NCBI GenBank assembly: GCA_013151775.1
Contig: JAADHO010000344.1
Location: 10,003-43,241 of the forward strand
From: Deltaproteobacteria bacterium
GTDB taxonomy: Bacteria > Myxococcota_A > Polyangia > Polyangiales > Houyiibacteriaceae
Direction of reading: 5' to 3'
Length of the DNA stretch: 33,239 bases
The translations under genes and the position numbers were made by a program. This document shows, piece by piece, positions 1 through 11,834 of the stretch. Numbering within the stretch: the first letter of the stretch is position 1; each line of letters opens with the position of its first letter. The notes beneath the pieces are model-generated. The model was not told the origin of the DNA, ran no database searches, and saw only the letters and a list, made by a program, of their open reading frames with translations.

Positions 1-1465
1 GCGCCAGGGGCAGGAGTAAGAGCAGACCGAGGCCGAGGGCCAAGGCGCCGCGAGCGCTACCCAGCCCGGCGGCGGCCAGAGCCAGAGCGTCGTCCACGGC
101 GAGCAGGCCAGCACCAAAGCGCTCGGGCTCTCCAGCGCTCTGGGCGCTGTCCTCGAGCAGGGCCTCGATCGCGTCGGGTCTCTCGATCCCGGCGGCGCGC
201 AGCAGCGCGGCGGCTCCGGCGACGTGGGGCGTGGCCATGGAGGTGCCCTGCAGCGGGAGGTAGTCGTGACGGCTCGGATCGCCGCGCAGCATGGTGTTCT
301 GCAGCACGCCGTCGGGCACGCCATCGTGGTTCTGATCGACGTTCAGATCGCCCCCCGGCGCCACCAGATCCAGGCCGGGCCCGAAGGAGGAGTAGAAGGC
401 CAGCTCCCGATCGAAGCGCACGGCCCCTACGGAGATCACGTGACGCCCGGCGCCGGGGAACTCCACCCGCCCACGACCGGTGTTGCCCGCCGCCGCCACC
501 ACCACCACGCCCTTGCGATGGGCGTGGTCGATGGCCGCCTGAATCGTGCGCGACCGGGAGCCTCCACCGAGGGAGAGGTTGATCACATCCGCGCCATGAT
601 CCGCCGCGAAGCGAATACCGGCCGCCACGGCTCCCCAGCTGCCAGCGCCATGGGCGTCGAGCACGCGCACGGGCATGATCGCGGCCTCGGGAGCGACGCC
701 CGCCACGCCCAACGCGTTGTTCGTGCTCTGGGCGACGGTGCCCGCCACGTGCGTCCCGTGGCCGTTCTCGTCGTCCGGGCCATCGTCTCCGTCGACGAAA
801 TCCCAGCCGGGCACGAAGCGCGTCTGGGCCAGATCCGGAGCCTGTCGCGCCTGACCATGATCCCGATAGAGCACCCCCGTGTCGACGATCGCGACCACCA
901 CGCCCGCGCCACGCTCGCGCTGCCAGGCGTCGGGCATCTGGATCTGGTCGAGGTGCCATTGATGGACGTAGTAGGGATCGTCAGGGCGGAAGCCTCCGCC
1001 CTCTGCGGGCTTGGCGTCCAAGGTCATCTCACCGAGCCCTCGGCTCGACTCCGCGGTGTGGAGCTCCGGGATGCTCCAACGGCGCTCGATCTCCGCGGCC
1101 TCCACGCCGTCACCCGCGCGCATGGCTCGCAGCACGTCGTCTACCTCCGACGCGGGCACGCGCAGCCGATAGAGACGTGCACCACGGGACAGCAGCCGCC
1201 CCAATGCCGCGACACCGCGAGGCCACGGCTGCGGACGCACGGCGTCATCGAGCTGCCTCTCCAGCGTCGCGAGCTGCTCCGCGTCCACGTCGTCCTCGAG
1301 GTCGAGCAGCACTGCGCCGGTGGTCGGGTCGGGCTCCGCGCGACTGCCGACGCTGCTCGCCTCGGTGTCCTCGGAGGGCGCCCAGGGCGCGGCCACCCGC
1401 ACCAGCAGGGCGAGCAGCGCCGCCGAGGCGAGGATCAGGGGAGCCGAGCTGAGCCACCTGCGCAT
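1..1465 (-). CDS. Subtilisin-like serine protease (S8 family), 3' end cut by window edge
   Basis: Secreted or surface peptidase of the subtilase family. The reading frame runs from an ATG at 1465 to the window edge without a stop (about 488 codons). It opens with MRRWLSS and a hydrophobic signal/anchor segment (residues ~8-27). A ~100-residue region resembling an inhibitor_I9-type propeptide follows, then the peptidase domain. All three catalytic blocks are visible: Asp in VAIVDTGVLY, His in NGHGTHVAGT, and Ser in GTSMATPHVAGAAA. The oxyanion Asn lies in AAAGNTGRG. The protein ends in a Leu-rich helix at the edge, which suggests a C-terminal membrane or sorting segment, but what follows is unknown. 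The family is certain from the triad. The substrate cannot be told. The next gene on the same strand starts at 2847 and ends 65 bp upstream, so the two may be co-transcribed. Confidence 0.93.
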   Translation of the reverse strand, partial: MRRWLSSAPLILASAALLALLVRVAAPWAPSEDTEASSVGSRAEPDPTTGAVLLDLEDDVDAEQLATLERQLDDAVRPQPWPRGVAALGRLLSRGARLYRLRVPASEVDDVLRAMRAGDGVEAAEIERRWSIPELHTAESSRGLGEMTLDAKPAEGGGFRPDDPYYVHQWHLDQIQMPDAWQRERGAGVVVAIVDTGVLYRDHGQARQAPDLAQTRFVPGWDFVDGDDGPDDENGHGTHVAGTVAQSTNNALGVAGVAPEAAIMPVRVLDAHGAGSWGAVAAGIRFAADHGADVINLSLGGGSRSRTIQAAIDHAHRKGVVVVAAAGNTGRGRVEFPGAGRHVISVGAVRFDRELAFYSSFGPGLDLVAPGGDLNVDQNHDGVPDGVLQNTMLRGDPSRHDYLPLQGTSMATPHVAGAAALLRAAGIERPDAIEALLEDSAQSAGEPERFGAGLLAVDDALALAAAGLGSARGALALGLGLLLLLPLA

Positions 1466-1530
1466 CTGTCCATTCTACGTTCAGACGAACCGAGGCGCCC
1501 CCCGACGCAGGATCTCGCGGCCGCCAGGCG

Positions 1531-2847
1531 TCAGATCAGCACCAGATCGTCGAGATCGAGCTCATAGACCTGTGGCGCGCTGAGCGTCAGGCGTGTGTCC
1601 ATGCGCCGCTCGTCCGAGAGCTCCTCCACGTAGTCGCGGATCTCGGGCACGGCCTCGGCGAGCTTCTGGAAGAGCTCGCGCGAGAGGAAGAGCACGGTGC
1701 ATTGGGTGGCCGCCGTGACGCTCGCCGTGGTCGGCTCCTCGCCCAAGAGCGAGATCTCTCCGAAGACGTCCGTGGGCCCGAGGGTCGCGAGCAACACCTT
1801 CTCGTCGCCATCACGCTTGCTGACGTCCGCCTGACCGTGGAGCAGCAGATACAGGCCGCGGCCGGGGCTACCCTCCTCGATGATCGTCGTGCCCGGAGTC
1901 AGATCGTGGGCGCTGAAGCGGCGCACCAGATCCAGGCGTTGCTTGCGATCCAGAGGCCGGAAGAAGGGCGAGGTGGCCATCAGGTTGCCGAGCAGGCGCT
2001 GGCGCGTGAAGCGATCCAACGCGGCGGCGATGGTCGGCACGGAGGAGGCGGCCGCGGCGAGCGCCTCGGCGTCGATCTCGAGCAGGTCCGCGTCGCTGGT
2101 GGCGCGCACGGTGGCGCTGCGAGGCTGTGCGGAGACCAACGCCATCTCGCCGAAGATGGCGCCATCGGCGAGCTTCGCGAGCACGACCTCGGGCTCACCG
2201 TCGTTCTGGCGCAGCACCTCGACCTCACCGCGCACGAGCACGTAGAAGGCGCGCCCCGGATCGCCCTGGGTCAGGACGTCCTGGCCGGGGCGCACGCGCA
2301 ACAGGTTCACCTCGGAGAGCAGACGTGAGAAGGCGTCCTCGGGCAGGTCGCTGAAGAGCGGGATCGGCGGCAGTTGCTCGGGATAGATGGCCACGGCGGA
2401 GACGTCCGCCGCCAAGGCCGCGGCCACGGGCACGAGCTCGGCGAGCTCCGGCAGCTGCTCGAGGTCGATCTCGGGCAGCGGGTTCGCGTCCCCTGTCATG
2501 GAGAGCCTGAGACCCCGGCCGAGGCGCTCGGAGCCCTCGGCGTAGAGCTTGGCGATGCTCGCGATCAGAGGTGCGAGCTGCGGCTCGAGGGCCTCGAGGA
2601 TCTTCGCCGCCACCAAGGCGCGCAGCGGGTAGCCCGCGTGGGCCGCGTGTCGAGCCAGGACCGTGTAGACCTCGGCGGCGTGCTGAACCTCACCCACGGC
2701 GAGCAGGGTGTCGGCCACCCGGAGGCGCGCGTCGAGGCCCGCGGGGTCCAGACGGACGAGGGCCGTGTAGGCGTGCAGGGCGGCGGGATAGTCTTGCTGA
2801 AAGAGCTTCTCGTCGGCGTACGCGCGCAGTTCGTGGAGGGTGTTCAC
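1531..2847 (-). CDS. Protein with N-terminal TPR-like region and two cyclic-nucleotide-binding domains
   Basis: 438-residue cytoplasmic protein. Residues ~1-110 look like TPR helices (YPAALHAYTALVRLDP, then VGEVQHAAEVYTVLA). Two cNMP-binding (Crp/PKA regulatory-type) domains follow at ~160-270 and ~285-400. Each carries the phosphate-cassette signature: FGEMALVSAQPRSATV in the first and FGEISLLGEEPTTASV in the second. The first keeps the Arg that normally contacts the cyclic phosphate (QPRSA). In the second that place is Thr (EPTTA), so it may not bind cAMP/cGMP. There is no DNA-binding HTH, kinase or channel domain, so this is not a Crp regulator. It could be a scaffold or PKA-R-like subunit, but that is inference. 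It is divergent from the membrane-protein gene beginning near 3061. Confidence 0.85.
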   Translation of the reverse strand: MNTLHELRAYADEKLFQQDYPAALHAYTALVRLDPAGLDARLRVADTLLAVGEVQHAAEVYTVLARHAAHAGYPLRALVAAKILEALEPQLAPLIASIAKLYAEGSERLGRGLRLSMTGDANPLPEIDLEQLPELAELVPVAAALAADVSAVAIYPEQLPPIPLFSDLPEDAFSRLLSEVNLLRVRPGQDVLTQGDPGRAFYVLVRGEVEVLRQNDGEPEVVLAKLADGAIFGEMALVSAQPRSATVRATSDADLLEIDAEALAAAASSVPTIAAALDRFTRQRLLGNLMATSPFFRPLDRKQRLDLVRRFSAHDLTPGTTIIEEGSPGRGLYLLLHGQADVSKRDGDEKVLLATLGPTDVFGEISLLGEEPTTASVTAATQCTVLFLSRELFQKLAEAVPEIRDYVEELSDERRMDTRLTLSAPQVYELDLDDLVLI

Positions 2848-3060
2848 GGAGGCGAAGGTACAGAAGGGCGCGGGGCCGTGGCAATGCGCTCGACCGGCCA
2901 GAGCCGGAGCCGGAGCCTCTCGCGTTGCGGGAGGTCGGGTGGACGCCGTACACTACAGCTCGGTGGATGGGCAGGCCCGGGGGGGTCCCATGCGCCAGAT
3001 GAGACCAGCTTGACCGATACGGACAACGAAACCCCCAAGGGAACCTGGAGCAGCGGCGAG

Positions 3061-4152
3061 ATGCCCGCGGTGCAGCTAGAGGCGAACGTCTTGCCCCTGC
3101 GCCCCGACACGGATGGCCAGGGCCAGGACTCTCAGGTCACGCCACTGCCCACCAGCCCCCTGGCTCTAGAGGCCTCGAACGCCCCCGTGCTGCGCGCCGA
3201 CGCGACGGGCTCACGTCCACGACTGCCCAAGGCAGGGACTCCGAGTCACGCCGAGGTGGTGCCGATCCGCCCGGCCCTGTCGAGCGCTGCCGAGGAGACC
3301 CCTGCGCCGACGCCCGCCCGCGGAGAGCCGGCCGCGGCCTCGAGTTCGAGCGGCGAGCCCCGAGAGGTGCAGGCACCTCCCTTTCTGGCCTCGCGCTCCC
3401 TGGCGGAGGATCTCTCTCCGCGGGAGCCCGGCAAGCGGACGCTGCGCTGGCTCGGCATGACCCTGGGCGTGGCCGGAGGCTGCGCCTCTCTGCTGCTCGG
3501 CGGCATGGGGGCGCCGGCGCTGGCGGCGGCCGGAGGGCTCTTCATCCTAGCGCTGCTCTCGGCGCTGCCCCTCAGCTACCGCGCGCGTGCGCTGGCCATC
3601 TCGGGCCTCGGCGCCACGGGTCTGGGTTTCTTCTCCGCAGGCTCTCAACTCCGCGGCGAGCGCCTCGACGAGAGCCTACTGGCGGGCGCGGTCTTCGTGC
3701 TCGGTGCGGGCCTGCTCTTCCGCGCCTACCACCGCGCGTCGCGTGTCGCTCGCCTGGTGGTGATGGTGGGCATCGTCGCCCTGGCCGCGTGGCTGGTGTT
3801 GAGCGGTGGGTTGGGCGCCCTCACCCACATGGACGCCGCGTGGCAGAGCTGGGCTCCGGCCCTGCCTCGCGTCGCTCTGGCGCTGCTTGGGTTGATCTCC
3901 CTCTTGGTCTTCATGGACGCCAGCACCACCGCCGGCGGACGCATCTGGGCGACGATCCTCTTCCTCGTTCACGCGGCCCACGTCTTCGTGCGCGAGGCCG
4001 TGGCCCTCTACCCGCCGACCAACCTGGGACGTGCCGTGGCGAGCCTCCCGCACCCCGAGCTCGCCCACGCCATCGCCATCGTGGTCGTGGTGATCACCGG
4101 ATCCGTCGCGCTCGCCCAACTCCTAGCCGCGTCCGCCGCGCGGCGACGCTGA
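3061..4152 (+). CDS. Polytopic membrane protein with long Pro/Ala-rich cytosolic N-terminus, function unknown
   Basis: About 363 residues from the ATG at 3061, which has GGAG about 10 bases upstream. A TTG at 3010 in the same frame is an alternative start. The frame is open further upstream but there runs antisense to the divergent gene. Residues ~1-120 are hydrophilic and rich in Pro, Ala, Ser and Glu (low complexity). After a basic stretch (GKRTLRWLG) come about seven or eight hydrophobic segments, including WLGMTLGVAGGCASLLLGGMG, FILALLSALPL, AVFVLGAGLLF, VVMVGIVALAAWLVLSG and AIVVVVITGSVALAQLL, and the protein ends in Arg residues. No family motif is recognised. Its 3' end overlaps the convergent CAP gene by 59 bp if the latter is read through its frameshift. 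Confidence 0.7.
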   Translation: MPAVQLEANVLPLRPDTDGQGQDSQVTPLPTSPLALEASNAPVLRADATGSRPRLPKAGTPSHAEVVPIRPALSSAAEETPAPTPARGEPAAASSSSGEPREVQAPPFLASRSLAEDLSPREPGKRTLRWLGMTLGVAGGCASLLLGGMGAPALAAAGGLFILALLSALPLSYRARALAISGLGATGLGFFSAGSQLRGERLDESLLAGAVFVLGAGLLFRAYHRASRVARLVVMVGIVALAAWLVLSGGLGALTHMDAAWQSWAPALPRVALALLGLISLLVFMDASTTAGGRIWATILFLVHAAHVFVREAVALYPPTNLGRAVASLPHPELAHAIAIVVVVITGSVALAQLLAASAARRR

Positions 4153-5145
4153 CGGGCACGGCCCGCGGCCAGGCGGCCAGGAGCACCACGACGCAGCGAC
4201 GCCCGTGGCTGTCAGCGGCGACGCCGAAGCCCGCGTCCGTGAAGCGGCGATCGACGATCGCCATCAGGTGGCTCGGGCTGTCCGCCAACGCGCTCAGGGC
4301 CTCGCGGACGGACTCGGCCCGCGCCACCGCCTCACCCCACGCGCCTGAATACCCGCGAGCCGCAGGCGCTCCCGCGGATCCCCTTCCCGGGCGAGCTGAT
4401 GCACCACCCGTCCCGCCCGACACACGCGGCGCGCATGCTCTTGAGCGACCCGCCCGAGCAGACGGTTGGGACGCAGCGGGGAGACGCCCCTGAGCTCGCG
4501 CAGGGCCGCGACGGCGCGCGGCACGGAGTCACCGACCTGCAGCTCGGTCGTCGGGAGCCCCGTCTCGTGCCCCAGGCGTCGCTCAGCCACCGGCCGCGGT
4601 CCGCTCGGCCCCGTCGCCACGAGCTGCACGACCGCCGGTCGCTCCAGATCCCGCGGCGGTACGAAGCCGCGTTCGAGATCCGAAGCCACGAGGGCCCGAC
4701 GAGCCAGCCGACCGTCAGCTCCGCGGAAGGCCAGATAGGCGTCGCCGAAGCCCGGCCCCAACCAGGCGACGATGCGGCCGTCAGGATCCGCTCCGCGCCG
4801 AAGCTCCCCCGCCCGCTCGGCCGCCACGAGCACCACGCGATCCGCGGCACGCGCCTCGCCGCATACGAGGTCCGCGTCCGCACGAGCGCGAAGCCTCCGC
4901 AGCCAGGCGCTGCGTCGCGCCGGGGACTCGCCGTCGAGCCAGAGCACGTGGGCCGCGACCCGATCCGAGCCCTCGGAGCGCAAGCTCCTGGCGATCTCCT
5001 CCGGGGTGGGTCGAGCGTCCTCGAGGGAGAGGACGGCCGCGACGCGGGCGAGGGCGTCGTCGTGGGCGCACTCCTGGGCCAAGGCGCCCTCGGTCGTCAG
5101 ACAGGTAGCGACCAGCAGCAGGCCGAAGGAGAGTTTGCCAAGCAC
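4094..5145 (-). pseudogene. Secreted CAP/SCP-domain protein, interrupted by a one-base frameshift
   Basis: The frame starting at 5145 encodes a signal peptide (MLGKLSFGLLLVATCL...ALAQ), a ~170-residue unassigned region with an odd Cys, and then a CAP (cysteine-rich secretory/antigen 5/PR-1) domain: LLGRVAQEHARRVCRAG followed by RVVHQLAREGDPRERLRLAG. That frame then runs into unrelated sequence and stops at 4294. The rest of the CAP domain continues in another frame (YSGAWGEAVARAES, DSPSHLMAIVDRRFTDAGFG, RRCVVVLLA) to a stop at 4094. Adding one G to the three-G run at 4352-4354 gives RLRLAGYSGAWGEAVA, a normal CAP transition, and a ~350-residue product. Either a sequencing error or a real recent frameshift would explain this. 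CAP proteins of bacteria are extracytoplasmic and mostly of unknown function. Confidence 0.8.
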
Positions 5146-5202
5146 GGCCCGAGGATAGGCGCCGACGACCCGAGACGGCGAATTCCCTGCGCCCGGAGCG
5201 CT

Positions 5203-6410
5203 CTAGCTCCGATAGTCCGCGTTGACGGTCACGTAGGCGTGGCCGAGATCGCAGGTGTCGTAGTGAGCGACGGCGTCGCCCGCGGCGAGCTCGAGCTGGA
5301 TGCCATAGCTCGCGCCGCGCATCACCGCGACGACCTTCGGTTCGTCACCCGGGTCGAGCACCCGACCTCGATCGTAGACGAGCAGGTCGCCGATGCGCAC
5401 GCAGGCCTCGCCCGGATCGAAGGCCACGCCCGCGCGCCCGGCGGCGGCGAGGATGCGCCCCCAATTGGGATCGCAGCCGTGCAGGGCGGTCTTCACCAGC
5501 GTGCTCGTGGCGATGGTGCGCGCGACCTGCAGCGCAGCGCGCTCCGAAGGAGCGCCCGAGATCTGGATGCGCACGCGATGTTCCGCCCCCTCTCCGTCGG
5601 CGACGATGGACGAGGCGAGCTCTTCGAGCACTCCGCGGAGCGCCTCCTCGAGGGCGTCTTCATCAGCCTCACCCTGGATCGTAGGCGCGCCGTCTGCTCC
5701 CGACGCCATGCAGACGATGGTGTCGTTGGTGCTGGTGTCTCCGTCCACCGTGATGCGGTTGAAGGTCAGCTCCGTGGCCCGCAGCAGAGCCCGCCTCAGC
5801 TGCTCTGCGCTCGCGGCCACCGAGGTGAGGACGAAGGCGAGGGTGGTGGCCATATCGGGGTGGATCATGCCGGCGCCCTTGGCGATGCCGACCACAGGCG
5901 CCCGCTGACCACGCAGCTCGATCTCCCTGCTCGCCAGCTTGGGCCAGCGATCGGTGGTCAGTATGGCGCGCGCGAAGTCCGCCGCGCCGGCCTCGTCGAG
6001 GGCCTCCACGAGCCGACCCGTGTGCGCCTCGAAGGGCGCGTCGGGCAGCGGCACGCCGATCACACCCGTGGAGGCGACCAGCACCTCAGACGCTGGACAG
6101 CCGAGGGCCTGCGCCACTCGATCGGTCGTGCGCTCGGCGGCCTCGAGCCCCAGCGCGCCGGTGGCGGCGTTGGCGTTGCCGCTGTTCACCAACACGGCGC
6201 GCGCGCGGCCCGAGGCGACGCGCTGTCGGCTGAGCGCCACGGGCGCCGCGCACAGCAGGTTCTGGGTGAAGACGGCCGCGCTGGGCAGGGCCCGGTTGGC
6301 CGCGACCAGAGCGAGATCGGGCGCGCCATCCGACTTGATCCCGCTCGCCAGACCGCTGAAGCGGAAACCTGGGACGAGAGGAATCGCGAGGTCTTTCTCG
6401 GGGGGGATCG

Positions 6411-6414
<4 letters not shown>
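5203..6414 (-). CDS. argJ: Bifunctional ornithine acetyltransferase / N-acetylglutamate synthase
   Basis: ArgJ moves the acetyl group from N-acetylornithine to glutamate (cyclic arginine pathway) and, in bifunctional forms, also acetylates glutamate from acetyl-CoA. The 403-residue length is normal for the family. The self-cleavage site is intact in [15 protein letters not shown]: the Thr after MA (Thr190) becomes the N-terminal nucleophile of the beta chain. The oxyanion-hole region STGVIGVPL (~115-123), [11 protein letters not shown] and [13 protein letters not shown] are also present, as is the conserved C-terminal [11 protein letters not shown] chose the ATG at 6414 because it overlaps the secA stop as ATGA, indicating translational coupling; an upstream in-frame start at 6489 would lie inside secA. 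Whether it is mono- or bifunctional cannot be told from sequence alone. Confidence 0.96.
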
Positions 6415-9563
<3,149 letters not shown>

Positions 9564-9655
9564 CTGCACGTACTCCTGACCTCCCCGCGGACGTCAGGGA
9601 AAAGGCGCCGGCAATCTAGGTCGGGCGAGGCATCTATGCAACGCGTACAGCGAAC

Positions 9656-11278
9656 TCACGACATGCAGCCTCGGGAGACGACCAGCAGAGCGCCGATGGC
9701 GAAGACGAGGATCACGAAGCCGGCGGCCGCGAAGAGGCCGCGCGAGGATTGGCGGGGGCTGCGCGCGTAGACGATGCCAGCGTCCTGCTCGTCGTCCTCC
9801 GCCGCCTCGCGCTGCGCGTCCGCGAGCAGCAGATCCGCCTGATGCCCCGCCGCCTGTCCTCGGCGGATCAGCATCCACGCCACCAGGAAGCCCGCGAGCA
9901 GGACCAAGCCGCCTGCCAACGCGCGCAGAGCACGGCGCCCCGGGTCCACGTCGGGGCCGAGCTGCAGGATGCCGTGGGCCAGATCGGGCATCTGATAGAA
10001 GTCGAGCTCGGGCAGAGCGAAGAGCAGCTCCGAGACCTGCTCGGCCGATCCGGGTGGCGGCCGACCGCTGACCAAGAGATTCGCGAGGGGATCCGTACCC
10101 ACCGCGAGCTCGGGGCTGGCCGCCAGCCTGCGCAGCTCGCTCATCGGGTCGGCGCCGGGGGCCAGCACCAACACCAGGCGGCCCGCGCTGCGGAGCGTGG
10201 AGAAGGGATCCCGATGCACGGAGAGGCGCCAGAGTCCCGGGGCGAGCGAATAGGGCAGCCGACCGCGGCCGTCGCCATCGAGCTCCAGAGTCGCCGTGTG
10301 CAGCCAGTGGCCGTCGAGATACGCGTCCACCACGAAGCGCCGCGAGTCGTTCAGGCTCGACACCTCGAGCTCGGGGCGAGCCGGCGCGCCCACCACCAGG
10401 GATCCTTGCGGCAGGCGCATCCCATGACCCGCCATCAAGATGGGCAGGCGCACGCTGCGGCGCGCCACCAGCGCGCCCTCACGACGCGCGACCAGATGAG
10501 CGACGGCCTCTGCGCCATGCACCGTGACCCCGAAGGGCACGATGCCAGAGGTCGTCGAATGAGCGCTCGACTCCACGCTGAGGCTCGGGCTGGACTCGAG
10601 CTCGACCTCCGCCGCGGGCTCACCCACCCACAGCCGCAGCTCGCATGGCAGCTCCGGAGCGCAGGCGCCGCCGAGCACGCGGAGGTCCAGGTCGCGCGGG
10701 GGCGTGCCGCCGTCCAGCGCCTCGATGGACTCGGGACGCCAGCGCTGGGTGGGAGTCGCGAGCCTGCCCCTGCGCGTCGAGGCCGCAGCGTCCTCCGAGA
10801 CCTGCACCAGGCGCTTCACCTCGATGGGCTCGCCGTCCCACGGAGCGGGCATACGAGCTCGGAGAGAGAGCCGGCCCTGGACGCCGGGCGGGATCGTGAG
10901 CTCGCCCTCGAAGGTGTCGGCGGCGCCCGCCACCAGCGTGGTCTCGGCCAGGGGTCGACCGGACTCATCCAGCAGCGTCACGCGCATGGGACGTGCCAGA
11001 GGCGTGGTGGGCCCACCCGACTCCGCCAAGCCCGCCACGGCCAGGGCGCGCAGCGGAAGGCTCGAACCCGGCCGCGCGTAGTCCGGAGCCACCAGCATCA
11101 GATCCACATCCGCGGGCGGAGGCTCGGCCACCAAGGCGAGCAGAAATGCGCCGAGCACCAGCGGCGGAATCGCGAAACGCAGCCAGCGGCCCGCGCGCTC
11201 GTCGGCGGCCGGCGACTCGTCAGCGGCCGCTTCGTCAGCCTCGTCTCTTGGGTGCAGCATGGACGTGGCGGCGATCAT
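9656..11278 (-). CDS. Envelope protein with large extracytoplasmic beta-rich region, function unknown
   Basis: 540 residues. An acidic cytosolic N-terminus (~1-30) precedes a membrane helix (FAIPPLVLGAFLLALVA, ~36-52). A ~390-residue region follows, then a second helix (LAGGLVLLAGFLVAWML, ~455-473) and a third near the C-terminus (FAAAGFVILVFAIGALLVV). The start of the external part (APDYARPGSSLPLRALAVAG, then VTLLDESGRPLAETTL and FEGELTIPPGVQG) resembles the macroglobulin-like (MG2) beta-sandwich of alpha-2-macroglobulin-type proteins. No thioester motif is present, so this is only a fold-level guess. No family name is recognised. Only 19 bp separate it from the divergent fur-like gene, so both promoters must overlap. 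Another in-frame ATG 18 bases further in (MLHPRDE) is a possible start. Confidence 0.72.
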   Translation of the reverse strand: MIAATSMLHPRDEADEAAADESPAADERAGRWLRFAIPPLVLGAFLLALVAEPPPADVDLMLVAPDYARPGSSLPLRALAVAGLAESGGPTTPLARPMRVTLLDESGRPLAETTLVAGAADTFEGELTIPPGVQGRLSLRARMPAPWDGEPIEVKRLVQVSEDAAASTRRGRLATPTQRWRPESIEALDGGTPPRDLDLRVLGGACAPELPCELRLWVGEPAAEVELESSPSLSVESSAHSTTSGIVPFGVTVHGAEAVAHLVARREGALVARRSVRLPILMAGHGMRLPQGSLVVGAPARPELEVSSLNDSRRFVVDAYLDGHWLHTATLELDGDGRGRLPYSLAPGLWRLSVHRDPFSTLRSAGRLVLVLAPGADPMSELRRLAASPELAVGTDPLANLLVSGRPPPGSAEQVSELLFALPELDFYQMPDLAHGILQLGPDVDPGRRALRALAGGLVLLAGFLVAWMLIRRGQAAGHQADLLLADAQREAAEDDEQDAGIVYARSPRQSSRGLFAAAGFVILVFAIGALLVVSRGCMS

Positions 11279-11297
11279 ACCTTAGAGATCGCTAGGG

Positions 11298-11774
11298 ATG
11301 CGACGCGCGGCCGACAAAGTGAACACCGAGACAGACCTCGACGAGCTGAAGGCGCGGCTCACGGCGTATATGGATCAGAAGGGGCTGCGCTCGACGGCCC
11401 AGCGCAGGCTCGTCACCGAGACCTTCTTCGAAGCTCCCGGCCACCTCTCCATCGAGGAGCTGCTCGAGGTCGTACGCAAGCAGGACCCCAAGGTCGGCTA
11501 CGCCACCGTCTACCGCACGCTGAAGCTCTTGACGGATTCGGGGCTCGCCCAAGAGCGCCACTTCGGCGACGGCGTCTCACGCTACGAGGTGGCGCACCTC
11601 GACGAGCACCACGACCACCTGATCTGCGTGCGCTGCGGGCGCATCGAGGAATTCGAGAACGACGAGGTGGAGGCCATGCAGGATCGGATCGCCGCGGCCC
11701 ACGGCTTCGTGCTCGAGCGTCACCGGCACGAACTCTACGGAGTCTGTCACAGCTGTCACCGCGACCGAGGCTGA
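11298..11774 (+). CDS. Fur-family metal-responsive transcriptional regulator
   Basis: 158 residues with the full Fur layout: N-terminal winged helix (LKARLTAYMDQKGLRSTAQR, ...PKVGYATVYRTLKLLTDSGLA) and a C-terminal metal-binding/dimerisation domain. Metal ligands are visible: HLDEHHDHLIC, the CVRCG pair, and a second Cys pair near the end (VCHSCH), which would make a structural zinc site. Length and motifs fit Fur proper, which represses iron uptake with Fe2+. Zur and PerR share the same skeleton, so the metal is not settled. The ATG at 11298 sits directly after a weak GGG, and a GTG at 11319 is a possible alternative. It is divergent from the envelope-protein gene, with only 19 bp between starts. 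No Fur box is obvious there. Confidence 0.9.
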   Translation: MRRAADKVNTETDLDELKARLTAYMDQKGLRSTAQRRLVTETFFEAPGHLSIEELLEVVRKQDPKVGYATVYRTLKLLTDSGLAQERHFGDGVSRYEVAHLDEHHDHLICVRCGRIEEFENDEVEAMQDRIAAAHGFVLERHRHELYGVCHSCHRDRG

Positions 11775-11834
11775 CGGCCGTGTGCGTGCGTGTAGGGTAG
11801 CTGCGCACGCCGCTCACGCTCTAAGATTCAGGTC

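Noticed and set aside
224..1567. 447-codon open frame on the + strand
   Set aside because: Lies opposite the subtilase, whose triad proves the minus strand is coding.
9594..9878. Short minus-strand ORF across the secA upstream gap
   Set aside because: Arg/Gly-rich shadow of the envelope-protein gene with no ribosome site. The remaining 92-bp gap holds nothing else supportable.
11784..11810. Inverted repeat GCGTGCG/CGCACGC after the fur-like gene as a terminator
   Set aside because: Only 7 bp with a 13-base loop and no T-run, common by chance at this GC level.
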